A stretch of 64,000 bases of DNA from an uncultured Eubacteriales bacterium (GTDB lineage Bacteria > Bacillota > Clostridia > Oscillospirales > UBA644): NCBI GenBank assembly GCA_905207625.1, contig CAJLLT010000002.1:62001-126000 (forward strand), given 5' to 3'. Positions 27,285-34,619 of this stretch are shown here, piece after piece. The notes beneath the pieces were generated by a model. It was given only the letters and a program-made list of their open reading frames with translations, had not been told where the DNA came from and did not search any database. A program made the position numbers and the translations under genes. Positions within the stretch are counted from its first letter, which is position 1, and the number at the start of each line of letters is the position of its first letter.

Positions 27285-28078
27285 ACCTTCTGTCCTTCCG
27301 CAGTTCTGTGACGGTGGGGAACAGTGAATTTTGTTCCCACCTCTTTGTTTTCTATCACGTCAAAAATGATTCTCGGATCATGACCGCAAACTATATGCAT
27401 CTGGGTACCGGATCCGGTAGCGATTTCTGCAGCTCTGATCTTTGTGATCATGCCTCCGGTTCCCTTGTTTGATATTGTATCCCCCGCAAGAGCCCGTACG
27501 TCATCCGTTATCTTCTCTACTACCCTTATGGGCTTCGCGTCCGGATCATGAGCGGGATTTGCCGTATAAAGCGCATCTATATCGGTAAGTATGATCAGCC
27601 TGTCCGCCTTCACGCAGGAGGCAACAACGGCGGAGAGGGTATCATTGTCTCCGAACTTTATCTCATCAACCTCCACGCTGTCGTTTTCATTGACCACGGG
27701 AACGCAGCCGTATCTGAGAAGAGCCTTGAAAGTATTGGTAAGATTCGCCTTCAGACTGGGGATCTGCAACACTTCCTTATTCATGAGTATCTGGCCCATA
27801 TTGCAGCCGTAATCGTCAAAAAATCTGTCATATATGGACATCAGTTCCCCTTGACCCACAGCGGCGAGAGCTTGTCTTTTCGGGGTGTTTTTCGGTTTCT
27901 TTTTAAGCTTGAGTTTAGTCATGCCCGCCACCTGTGCACCCGAAGTCACAAGGATAACATCATGACCCATTCCCTTCAGATCGCATATTACACGGACAAG
28001 ATTTTCTATGAACCTGAGGTTCAGCCTTCCGCTGGCATAGGTCAGGGTCGAAGAACCGACCTTGAGGACTATTTTCAT
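27281..28078 (-). CDS. proB: Glutamate 5-kinase without PUA domain
   Basis: 265 residues: the amino-acid kinase domain only, without the roughly 100-residue C-terminal PUA domain of many ProB proteins; the short form occurs in other Firmicutes. It phosphorylates glutamate for proline synthesis. Motifs: VLKVGSSTLTYASGRLN, LVTSGAQVAG, PVVNENDSVEVDEIKFGDND, and LTDIDALYTANP, KGTGGMITKIRAAEIA. Confidence 0.97.
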   Translation of the reverse strand: MKIVLKVGSSTLTYASGRLNLRFIENLVRVICDLKGMGHDVILVTSGAQVAGMTKLKLKKKPKNTPKRQALAAVGQGELMSIYDRFFDDYGCNMGQILMNKEVLQIPSLKANLTNTFKALLRYGCVPVVNENDSVEVDEIKFGDNDTLSAVVASCVKADRLIILTDIDALYTANPAHDPDAKPIRVVEKITDDVRALAGDTISNKGTGGMITKIRAAEIATGSGTQMHIVCGHDPRIIFDVIENKEVGTKFTVPHRHRTAEGQKV

Positions 28079-28093
28079 TTCCTTTTTCCTTTC

Positions 28094-29026
28094 TCAGGGT
28101 TTACTTGTCGCCGCAACCTGGCGGGTAACAAGTTTCGCTTTTATAAGATTGTCAAGGCTGTCAAAGCCATAGCCCATTTCCTGCAGATTCTCTATTACCA
28201 GGGGAAGAGCCTCCGCGGTGCGGGCGTAAATATCGTGCATGAGTACCACAGAATTCTTATATGTCGAATTCTTCTTTGTTTTTGCGGCTTTGGTCACGTT
28301 GTCCACTATAGCCTGGCTCGTGTGCTCGTTCCAGTCCTGGGAATCCACATTCCAGTCTATTACGGTATATCCCCGTTCATACAGCTCCGAAACGATATCG
28401 TAATACACATCTGTGCTTCCGCCGTAACGGGAACAGAAATCCCGGGCGGACATCGTTCCGCTGGGTAAACGGACTATATAAGGTTTGTAGTCGGTTATGC
28501 TTGCAAGATATTCCACTGCGGCATCGAAATCCGCGAAATAGTCCGCCGCTGAGGTATACAACTTGTTATACTCATGTTTGTTGCAATGTATTGCAAGTAT
28601 ATGCCCCTCATCCACGATCCTCTGAATGGCTTCCCTTGCCGTAGCACCGTTATTCCTGACGGTGGATGTTACAACAAAGAAGGTGGCTTTGATATTGTAC
28701 TCTTTAAGGGTATCGAGAATCTTCAGTGTCTGAGCGGAAGAGCCATCGTCGAAAGTAAGGAATGCTGTGCAGTTGTTTTTGTAATGCTCCTGAAGGGTAA
28801 GAAGTTCCACCTCCGCCTTCAGTTCGTCCCTTTTTACGGTAAGAGTCTCATTCTCGGTATCAAGCTGAAGTGTTTTTTCCCTGAGAGTCTTGGTCTCAGC
28901 CACGAATTTTTCATAAGCCGGAGTATTTTTCTCAACATAGCTTTTGGCTGACCCGGTCATCACTCCGAAAACAATCGCTGCTATGACCGCGATGGCGGAT
29001 ACGGCAAGGCATAGAAATCTCATCAT
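28094..29026 (-). CDS. Membrane-anchored polysaccharide deacetylase (NodB homology, CE4)
   Basis: 310 residues. An N-terminal membrane anchor (LCLAVSAIAVIAAIVFGVMT) is followed by a coiled coil of about 50 residues and a CE4 domain. Motif 1 is FLTFDDGSSAQT with the Asp-Asp pair; motif 2 is AIHCNKHEYN, an altered H-x3-H metal site; motif 3 IVRLPSGTMSA; motif 4 VIDWNVDSQDW; motif 5 VVLMHDIYA. It likely removes acetyl groups from wall glycans outside the cell. It follows the coiled-coil membrane protein by 7 bp. Confidence 0.9.
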   Translation of the reverse strand: MMRFLCLAVSAIAVIAAIVFGVMTGSAKSYVEKNTPAYEKFVAETKTLREKTLQLDTENETLTVKRDELKAEVELLTLQEHYKNNCTAFLTFDDGSSAQTLKILDTLKEYNIKATFFVVTSTVRNNGATAREAIQRIVDEGHILAIHCNKHEYNKLYTSAADYFADFDAAVEYLASITDYKPYIVRLPSGTMSARDFCSRYGGSTDVYYDIVSELYERGYTVIDWNVDSQDWNEHTSQAIVDNVTKAAKTKKNSTYKNSVVLMHDIYARTAEALPLVIENLQEMGYGFDSLDNLIKAKLVTRQVAATSKP

Positions 29027-29033
29027 CTGCGCC

Positions 29034-29351
29034 TCACTTTCCCAGCGCGATCTTGCGCAGCTGAAGCATATCTATTTCCTCTTCAAGAATGCTTTTCTCA
29101 TTTTCCGCAGCCTTCAGTGCCGCAGAAGCGTCATCGTACTGATTTTTGGCCTCTGCATAACGGGACTCGAAGTCCTTTTTCGCGCTGTCCGCACTGTTGT
29201 ATTTAAGAAGCATTACCACCATCACCGTTACGGCAATAAGGGCGAGAATAACAAACGGAATATTTGAAGTACGTTTTTTCTTTTTCCGGCTTTTCTGCAT
29301 CTTGGAACCCTGATATGCCCTTCCGGAATAAGAACTCTGACGGTAGTCCAT
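29034..29351 (-). CDS. Small membrane protein with extracellular coiled coil
   Basis: ATG 29351 is used, with GGAGGG upstream. 105 residues: a Tyr/Ser/Lys-rich cytoplasmic start (QKSRKKKKRTSN), one membrane helix (FVILALIAVTVMVVMLLKY), then a coiled coil to the end (AKKDFESRYAEAKNQYDDAS, EKSILEEEIDMLQLRKIAL). The shape recalls division proteins of the FtsL/DivIC kind, but I do not see their motifs. It is the first gene of an operon with the deacetylase and proB-proA. Confidence 0.75.
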   Translation of the reverse strand: MDYRQSSYSGRAYQGSKMQKSRKKKKRTSNIPFVILALIAVTVMVVMLLKYNSADSAKKDFESRYAEAKNQYDDASAALKAAENEKSILEEEIDMLQLRKIALGK

Positions 29352-29386
29352 TACGATCCCTCCGTAAAATATCTGTTGTATGGTCA

Positions 29387-29415
29387 ATTATACCACATTA
29401 TACCCGATATTTCAA
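29387..29415 (-). promoter_or_regulatory. Promoter of the membrane protein-deacetylase-proBA operon
   Basis: Minus-strand TTGAAA (29410-29415), 17-bp spacer, TATAAT (29387-29392). Confidence 0.78.
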
Positions 29416-29498
29416 GTCCTTGGCAGAATAATTTCGTTTTAACAAAAGTGTAAAAAAGGTTGGAATTTACCAAATCGGGAAAATAATCCCACACACTA

Positions 29499-29527
29499 TT
29501 GACATTTCATGAAAAATAGTGTAAAAT
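29499..29527 (+). promoter_or_regulatory. Promoter of rny
   Basis: TTGACA (29499-29504), 17-bp spacer, TAAAAT (29522-29527), leaving a leader of about 100 nt before the start. Confidence 0.8.
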
Positions 29528-29636
29528 GTATATAGTTTGTTTGTGCAATAGTTATTATATTACTTGATCCACGAGCCGTAAGGCGAAGGGATAATATGAA
29601 TCAAAACTAATTTCGATTTTTTACGGAGGAACAGCA

Positions 29637-31190
29637 ATGGATACATTAACAGCCGTAATAATCGCAGTTGTAGCAGGTATAGTTTGTCTTGCAATCGGTA
29701 TAGCGGCAGGAGTACTCTGGCGCAAGAAGGTTGCCGAAGCCACCATAGGGTCGGCAGAAGAAAAGGCGAAAAATATTGTTAATGATGCGATAAAACTCGG
29801 TGAGCAAAAGCAAAAAGAAGCTCTCCTCGAGGCAAAAGAGGAGATACACAGACAGCGCAGTGAAGCGGACAAGGATATAAAAGACCGCCGCTCGGAACTG
29901 CAGAGACTTGAAAACAGACTTGTTCAGAAAGAAGCGACCCTCGACAAACGCGCGGAGTCCTTTGATCAGAAGGAGACAGCCCTTACAAACAAACTGAAGC
30001 AACTTGAGACAAAGGAAGCCGACATTGAAAAGATCAAGCAGGAACAGTGCGACATGCTTGAGAAGATCAGCGGAATGTCCGCAGAACAGGCGAAAGCCTA
30101 TCTTCTTTCAACGTTGGAGGATGACCTTAAACACGAATCGGCGCTGATGATAAATGAATACGAGCAGCGCACAAAAGAAGAGGCTGAAACAAAAGCCCGC
30201 GAGATACTGGCACTTACCATTCAGCGTTGCGCCTCCGATCATGTTTCAGAGGCGACCGTTTCCGCGGTCACGTTGCCCAACGACGAAATGAAGGGCAGAA
30301 TAATCGGACGTGAAGGAAGAAATATCAGAGCCCTTGAATCCCTGACCGGCGTCGATCTGATAATAGATGACACTCCGGAGACCATAACTATCTCCTGCTT
30401 TGATATGGTCAGACGTGAGATCGCCCGTATAGCGCTGGAAAAACTTATTGCGGACGGCCGTATACATCCCACCCGCGTAGGTGAAATGGCTGAAAAAGCC
30501 AAAAAAGAAGTGGAAGCAAACATCAAGAAAGAGGGCGAAAGAGCCATCTTTGAAACCGGTGTACACGGCGTGCATCCGGAGCTGATAAAGCTTCTCGGAC
30601 GGCTTCATTACCGTACATCCTTCGGACAGAACGTTCTTAACCATTCCATCGAAGTCTCCCTGTTGTCCGGACTTCTTGCCGGTGAGTTGGGAGTTGACGT
30701 TACCGCCGCGAAGAGAGCGGGTTTGCTGCACGATATAGGCAAAGCTCTTGACCAGGAAGCGGAGGGCAGCCACGTTTCCATCGGTGTTGAAACTCTGAGA
30801 AAATACAAAGAGCATGAAAACATCGTCCATGCGGTGGAAGCTCACCACGGAGATGTGGAAGCGAAATCCGTCCTGGCGTTCATTGTCCAGGCCGCGGATG
30901 CCATTTCCGCAGCACGTCCCGGCGCGCGTCGTGAGGATATCGCCAACTATATCAAACGTCTGGAAAGACTTGAATCCCTCGCGAATGATTTCAAGGGCGT
31001 CGAGAAATCCTACGCCATTCAGGCAGGCAGAGAGATCCGCGTAATGGTCCGTCCGGATGAGATTTCCGATGACGATATGGTTATTCTTGCGAGAGATATT
31101 GCAAAACGTATAGAAAGCGAACTGGAATATCCCGGACAGATCAAGGTCAATGTCATCAGGGAAAACAGAGCCGTCGAGTACGCCAAATAA
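29637..31190 (+). CDS. rny: Ribonuclease Y
   Basis: 517 residues. An N-terminal membrane helix (TAVIIAVVAGIVCLAIGIAA), a long coiled coil to about residue 200, a KH domain (LPNDEMKGRIIGREGRNIRA) and an HD domain (RAGLLHDIGKALD, VEAHHGD). It is the membrane-bound endonuclease that starts mRNA decay in many Firmicutes. GGAGG precedes the ATG. RNase J is encoded 14 kb away in the same window. Confidence 0.98.
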   Translation: MDTLTAVIIAVVAGIVCLAIGIAAGVLWRKKVAEATIGSAEEKAKNIVNDAIKLGEQKQKEALLEAKEEIHRQRSEADKDIKDRRSELQRLENRLVQKEATLDKRAESFDQKETALTNKLKQLETKEADIEKIKQEQCDMLEKISGMSAEQAKAYLLSTLEDDLKHESALMINEYEQRTKEEAETKAREILALTIQRCASDHVSEATVSAVTLPNDEMKGRIIGREGRNIRALESLTGVDLIIDDTPETITISCFDMVRREIARIALEKLIADGRIHPTRVGEMAEKAKKEVEANIKKEGERAIFETGVHGVHPELIKLLGRLHYRTSFGQNVLNHSIEVSLLSGLLAGELGVDVTAAKRAGLLHDIGKALDQEAEGSHVSIGVETLRKYKEHENIVHAVEAHHGDVEAKSVLAFIVQAADAISAARPGARREDIANYIKRLERLESLANDFKGVEKSYAIQAGREIRVMVRPDEISDDDMVILARDIAKRIESELEYPGQIKVNVIRENRAVEYAK

Positions 31191-31218
31191 GTATTCCCGG
31201 CAGAAAAACGAAAACAGA

Positions 31219-31256
31219 ATGCCCGCAGTGTTCCGCTGTGGGCATAAGTTTTACAG
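31219..31256 (+). terminator. Weak hairpin after rny
   Basis: Arms ATGCCCGCAG and GCTGTGGGCAT (one G-U pair on the plus strand) followed by AAGTTTTAC. The T-run is poor, so some read-through into the PAP2 gene is likely. Confidence 0.5.
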
Positions 31257-31265
31257 GAGGATAAA

Positions 31266-31811
31266 ATGCAGGCTTTTGATGAATTTGTAGTCAACTGGGC
31301 TCAGAATCTTCACGACGGTTTTCTTGATACGCTGATGACGATAGTAACATATATCGGCTACGGATGGTTTGTCATCCCGATAATCTATTTTCTTGCAAGA
31401 AGACGTTGGTCTGCCGCGATAATGGCGGTATCCGCCCTTGCGCTCGGTTTTCTGTGCGGAAATGTTTTTCTGAAAAATATAGTAGGAAGGCCCCGCCCAT
31501 TTGCGGAAATGGGATTTGACATAATAATATCTCCTCCCCATGACGCTTTTTCATTTCCGTCATGCCACGCACTGCATTCCTTTGCGGCGGCAACGGTACT
31601 GGCATATCAGACAAGAAAAACCATGCCCGGTGTTGCCTGGGCCGGATTTGCGCTTGCCACCGCAATAGCTTTCTCCAGACTGTACCTGGGAGTACACTAT
31701 CTTACCGACATCGTTGCTGGAGCGGCCATCGGCGTGATAGTGGCGATTGTATGTATTTACACCGTAAACGCTTTCAGCAGAAAGTCTCCGAGACAGGGAA
31801 ACAAAGCCTGA
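31266..31811 (+). CDS. PAP2 family phosphatase
   Basis: 181 residues with about five membrane helices. All three phosphatase blocks are seen: KNIVGRPRP (near residue 77), FPSCHALHSF, and FSRLYLGVHYLTDIVAG with the catalytic His and the SR and D partners. It probably dephosphorylates a lipid pyrophosphate such as undecaprenyl pyrophosphate or phosphatidate. PSCH replaces the usual PSGH. AGGAGG precedes the ATG. Confidence 0.92.
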   Translation: MQAFDEFVVNWAQNLHDGFLDTLMTIVTYIGYGWFVIPIIYFLARRRWSAAIMAVSALALGFLCGNVFLKNIVGRPRPFAEMGFDIIISPPHDAFSFPSCHALHSFAAATVLAYQTRKTMPGVAWAGFALATAIAFSRLYLGVHYLTDIVAGAAIGVIVAIVCIYTVNAFSRKSPRQGNKA

Positions 31812-31880
31812 AACCGCACCGCTGACGGAACCTCCGCGCCATTAGCACATCCGGTTCCGGAAAATATAAACGGGATACAG

Positions 31881-31916
31881 CGCACGGAGGACCTTTTCTC
31901 CGTGCGTTTTCATTTC
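31881..31916 (+). terminator. Terminator after the PAP2 gene
   Basis: Arms CGCACGGAG (31881-31889) and CTCCGTGCG (31898-31906) followed by TTTTCATTT. Confidence 0.87.
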
Positions 31917-31973
31917 TGAAAACGAAGTCTCCGTCAAAAATCTTCCGGCGGAAATGAATGCTGTTCCGGACAT

Positions 31974-32016
31974 AAAAAGACCCCTGACCGTGTTTTTCAC
32001 GTTCAGGGGGTTCTTT
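31974..32016 (-). terminator. Terminator of pgk-tpiA
   Basis: The stem pairs the region 31979-31988 (AGACCCCTGA) with TCAGGGGGTTCT; on the minus strand it is followed by TTTTTATG. The plus side also has TTTTC, so it may work both ways between convergent genes. Confidence 0.75.
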
Positions 32017-32053
32017 TCTTTTAACCCGGACAAATTGTCCTTGACAGACATTT

Positions 32054-32821
32054 TCAGCCTTTGGAAACTATAACGCCGAAGTCCTCATTCTTAAGGGATG
32101 CGCCGCCGATAAGCCCGCCGTCCACATTATACTTGCCGAGCAGTTCCTCCGCATTCTTTGCGTTCATACTGCCGCCGTACTGAATGGTGGTTCCCTCCGC
32201 GGTATCCTTGTCATACATCTGCGCAAGGACATTTCTTATAACACCGCAAACCTCATCCGCCTGATCCGCAGTAGCGGTCTTCCCGGTTCCGATAGCCCAG
32301 ACGGGTTCATAAGCGATTATTATGTTTTTGAAAGCTTCCTTTTCAACACCGAGGAATGCCACCTTGGTCTGCATTCTGACGATCTCTTCGGTTATTCCCT
32401 GCTCTCTCTGGCTGAGGAGCTCTCCCACACAAACAATGGGCTTGAGTCCGGCGGCAAGAGCTGCTTTAACCTTTTTGTTGACTGTCTCGTCGGTCTCGGC
32501 AAAATACTGTCTGCGCTCACTGTGACCGATTATAACATATTCAACACCGAGATCAACCAGCATCTGAGCGCTTATTTCGCCCGTAAACGCGCCTTTCTCT
32601 TCAAAGTGGATATTCTCGGCACCGACCTTTATATTCGTGCCTTTCGCGGCTTCTACTGCGTTCTGAAGGTCAACAAAGGGAGTGCAGATAACAACGTCGC
32701 ACTTTGCGTTTCTGATATTCTCGTTTGCGGCAAGCTCTTTTACGAATACGGTAGTTTCGGAAGGAGTTTTATTCATCTTCCAGTTGCCGGCAATAACGGT
32801 TTTTCTTACAGCTTTATTCAT
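32054..32821 (-). CDS. tpiA: Triose-phosphate isomerase
   Basis: ATG 32821 gives MNKAVRKTVIAGNWKMNKTP with AGTGAGG upstream; 255 residues. It interconverts dihydroxyacetone phosphate and glyceraldehyde 3-phosphate. Catalytic blocks: GNWKMNK (Lys), GHSERRQYF (His) and AYEPVWAIGTGKTA (Glu), with the phosphate loop GGSMNAKNAEELL and GGLIGGASL. It follows pgk by 15 bp. Confidence 0.99.
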   Translation of the reverse strand: MNKAVRKTVIAGNWKMNKTPSETTVFVKELAANENIRNAKCDVVICTPFVDLQNAVEAAKGTNIKVGAENIHFEEKGAFTGEISAQMLVDLGVEYVIIGHSERRQYFAETDETVNKKVKAALAAGLKPIVCVGELLSQREQGITEEIVRMQTKVAFLGVEKEAFKNIIIAYEPVWAIGTGKTATADQADEVCGVIRNVLAQMYDKDTAEGTTIQYGGSMNAKNAEELLGKYNVDGGLIGGASLKNEDFGVIVSKG

Positions 32822-32836
32822 TATCGGTAACCTCAC

Positions 32837-34135
32837 TTATTTATCCAGCAGGCAGGCGATACCGGGAAGAGACTTGCCCTCCAGGAATTCCAGAGAAGCG
32901 CCGCCACCGGTGGAAATATGTGTCATTTTGTCAGCAAAGCCGAGCTTTTCTACCGCAGCGGCAGAGTCGCCGCCGCCGATTATGGACACGGCTCCGGACT
33001 CCGCAACAGCCTTTGCTACGGCCTTTGTTCCGGAAGCGAAGTTATCCCACTCGGAAACGCCCATAGGACCGTTCCAGACCACTGTTCCGGCGCCGATAAT
33101 GGACTTTGCGTAAAGCTCCTGAGTCTTTTCGCCGATATCAAGTCCCATCCAGCCGTCGGGAATTGAATCGGAATATATTCTCATAAAGGTGGTATCGGGT
33201 TTGTATTCCTTGCCGATAACGTTATCAACCGGCAGAAGGAAGTTGACCTTTTTCTCCTTCGCCTTGGTGATGATATCTCTTGCGAGGTCAAGTTTATCGT
33301 ACTCACAGATGGAGGTACCTATCTCGTTGCCCAGGGCTTTGAAGAAGGTATATGCCATACCGCCGCCGATAATGAGGGTATCTACTTTTTCAAGAAGGTT
33401 GTTTATAACTCCGATCTTGTCGGAAACCTTCGCGCCGCCGAGAATAGCGACAAAAGGACGGGCGGGATCTTCAAGAGCCTTGCCCATAACGGAGATCTCC
33501 TTGAGTATCAGGTATCCGCAGACTGCGGGCAGGTAATCCGCAACTCCGGCGGTGGAAGCGTGGGCACGGTGAGCCGTACCGAAAGCGTCATTGACGTAAA
33601 TATCCGCAAGGGAAGCCAGAGCTTTTGCGAAATCGGGATCGTTCTTTTCCTCTTCGGCATGGAAACGTACGTTTTCAAGCAGCATCACGTCGCCGTCCTT
33701 GAGAGCCTCAGCTTTGGCTTTGGCATCGGCACCGATAACGTCGCCGGCAAGTACAACATTCTTTCCGAGTCTTTCGGACAGTCTCTTTGCAACGGGAGCA
33801 AGGGAAAGATTTTTTATATCCTTCTTTGCCTTTTCAAGCATTTTCTCCTCAGCGGCTTTTCTGTCCGCCTCGGGGAGTTCTTCCAGCTTCTTCTTTTCCT
33901 TCTTGCTCAGGGATATTTTATCGTTGAGCACATTGTGCGGTCTGCCCAGGTGGGAGCAGAGAATAACCTTTGCGTTGTGTTTTATCAGGTACTCGATGGT
34001 AGGAAGAGCACCGGTTATTCTGTTTTCATCGGTGATATTTCCGTTTTCATCCAGGGGAACGTTGAAGTCGCAGCGAACGAGTACACGTTTGCCGGAAACG
34101 TCAATATCCTCAATACTTTTCTTGTTGTAGTTCAT
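32837..34135 (-). CDS. pgk: Phosphoglycerate kinase with a charged insertion
   Basis: 432 residues against about 395 for most bacterial enzymes. Family blocks are RCDFNVPLDENGNITDENRI, ILCSHLGRP, GTAHRAHASTAGVA, ILGGAKVSDKIGVINNL and, near the end, IIGGGDSAAAVEKLG and HISTGGGASLEFLEG. Between SHLGRP and the SLAPVAKRL block (about residues 72-110) sits a Lys/Glu-rich stretch, predicted helical, that standard enzymes lack. It makes ATP from 1,3-bisphosphoglycerate. It is first in an operon with tpiA. Confidence 0.98.
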   Translation of the reverse strand: MNYNKKSIEDIDVSGKRVLVRCDFNVPLDENGNITDENRITGALPTIEYLIKHNAKVILCSHLGRPHNVLNDKISLSKKEKKKLEELPEADRKAAEEKMLEKAKKDIKNLSLAPVAKRLSERLGKNVVLAGDVIGADAKAKAEALKDGDVMLLENVRFHAEEEKNDPDFAKALASLADIYVNDAFGTAHRAHASTAGVADYLPAVCGYLILKEISVMGKALEDPARPFVAILGGAKVSDKIGVINNLLEKVDTLIIGGGMAYTFFKALGNEIGTSICEYDKLDLARDIITKAKEKKVNFLLPVDNVIGKEYKPDTTFMRIYSDSIPDGWMGLDIGEKTQELYAKSIIGAGTVVWNGPMGVSEWDNFASGTKAVAKAVAESGAVSIIGGGDSAAAVEKLGFADKMTHISTGGGASLEFLEGKSLPGIACLLDK

Positions 34136-34195
34136 ACTTTTTCACCTTCCGAAGTAATATATGAGTAATAAACAGTTACTATTTAACCAACTAAT

Positions 34196-34224
34196 ATAAT
34201 AAACGATATTTTGTATAATTTCAA
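34196..34224 (-). promoter_or_regulatory. Promoter of pgk-tpiA
   Basis: Minus-strand TTGAAA (34219-34224), 17-bp spacer, TATTAT (34196-34201). Confidence 0.7.
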
Positions 34225-34265
34225 GACCTGAGGAAAAAATTTGCAAAAATTGTCATACTATATGC

Positions 34266-34315
34266 GGAAAAATTCCCCGCCCGTCAGCTTTAAAAGCTTC
34301 TCCGGGCGGGGAATT
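34266..34315 (-). terminator. Terminator after the DUF378 gene
   Basis: Arms AATTCCCCGCCCG (34271-34283) and CGGGCGGGGAATT (34303-34315); on the minus strand TTTTTCC follows. Confidence 0.85.
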
Positions 34316-34328
34316 CAGTCAAAGGATG

Positions 34329-34547
34329 TTATCTTACGTTTTCAGGTTCGGAGTCCCAGCTGCGGAACAGAAGGGACAGGCTCCATACTCCCGCCAGACC
34401 GACGAGGGTATATATGATACGGCTGACTATCGCCATGTTACTGCCGAAAAGCCATGCCACCAGATTGAATCCGAAAATTCCGATACCGCCCCAAACAAGG
34501 GCACCGATAACGATAAGCGCAAGAGCTATCCTGTCAACAACCATCAT
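34329..34547 (-). CDS. DUF378 family small membrane protein
   Basis: Start ATG 34547 has AAGGAG 10 bp upstream; the open frame above it lies in the helicase-gene spacer. 72 residues. Two membrane helices, RIALALIVIGALVWGGIGIF and RIIYTLVGLAGVWSLSLLF, with FNLVAWLFG between them, match DUF378. No function is known for the family. It follows the helicase gene closely and is probably on the same transcript. Confidence 0.88.
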   Translation of the reverse strand: MMVVDRIALALIVIGALVWGGIGIFGFNLVAWLFGSNMAIVSRIIYTLVGLAGVWSLSLLFRSWDSEPENVR

Positions 34548-34619
34548 GTTTTTATCACTCCTTGCCAAGTCTCTTCGGACTTTCAAGGTTATGTTTCCCC
34601 TGCACACGGATATTATTCA

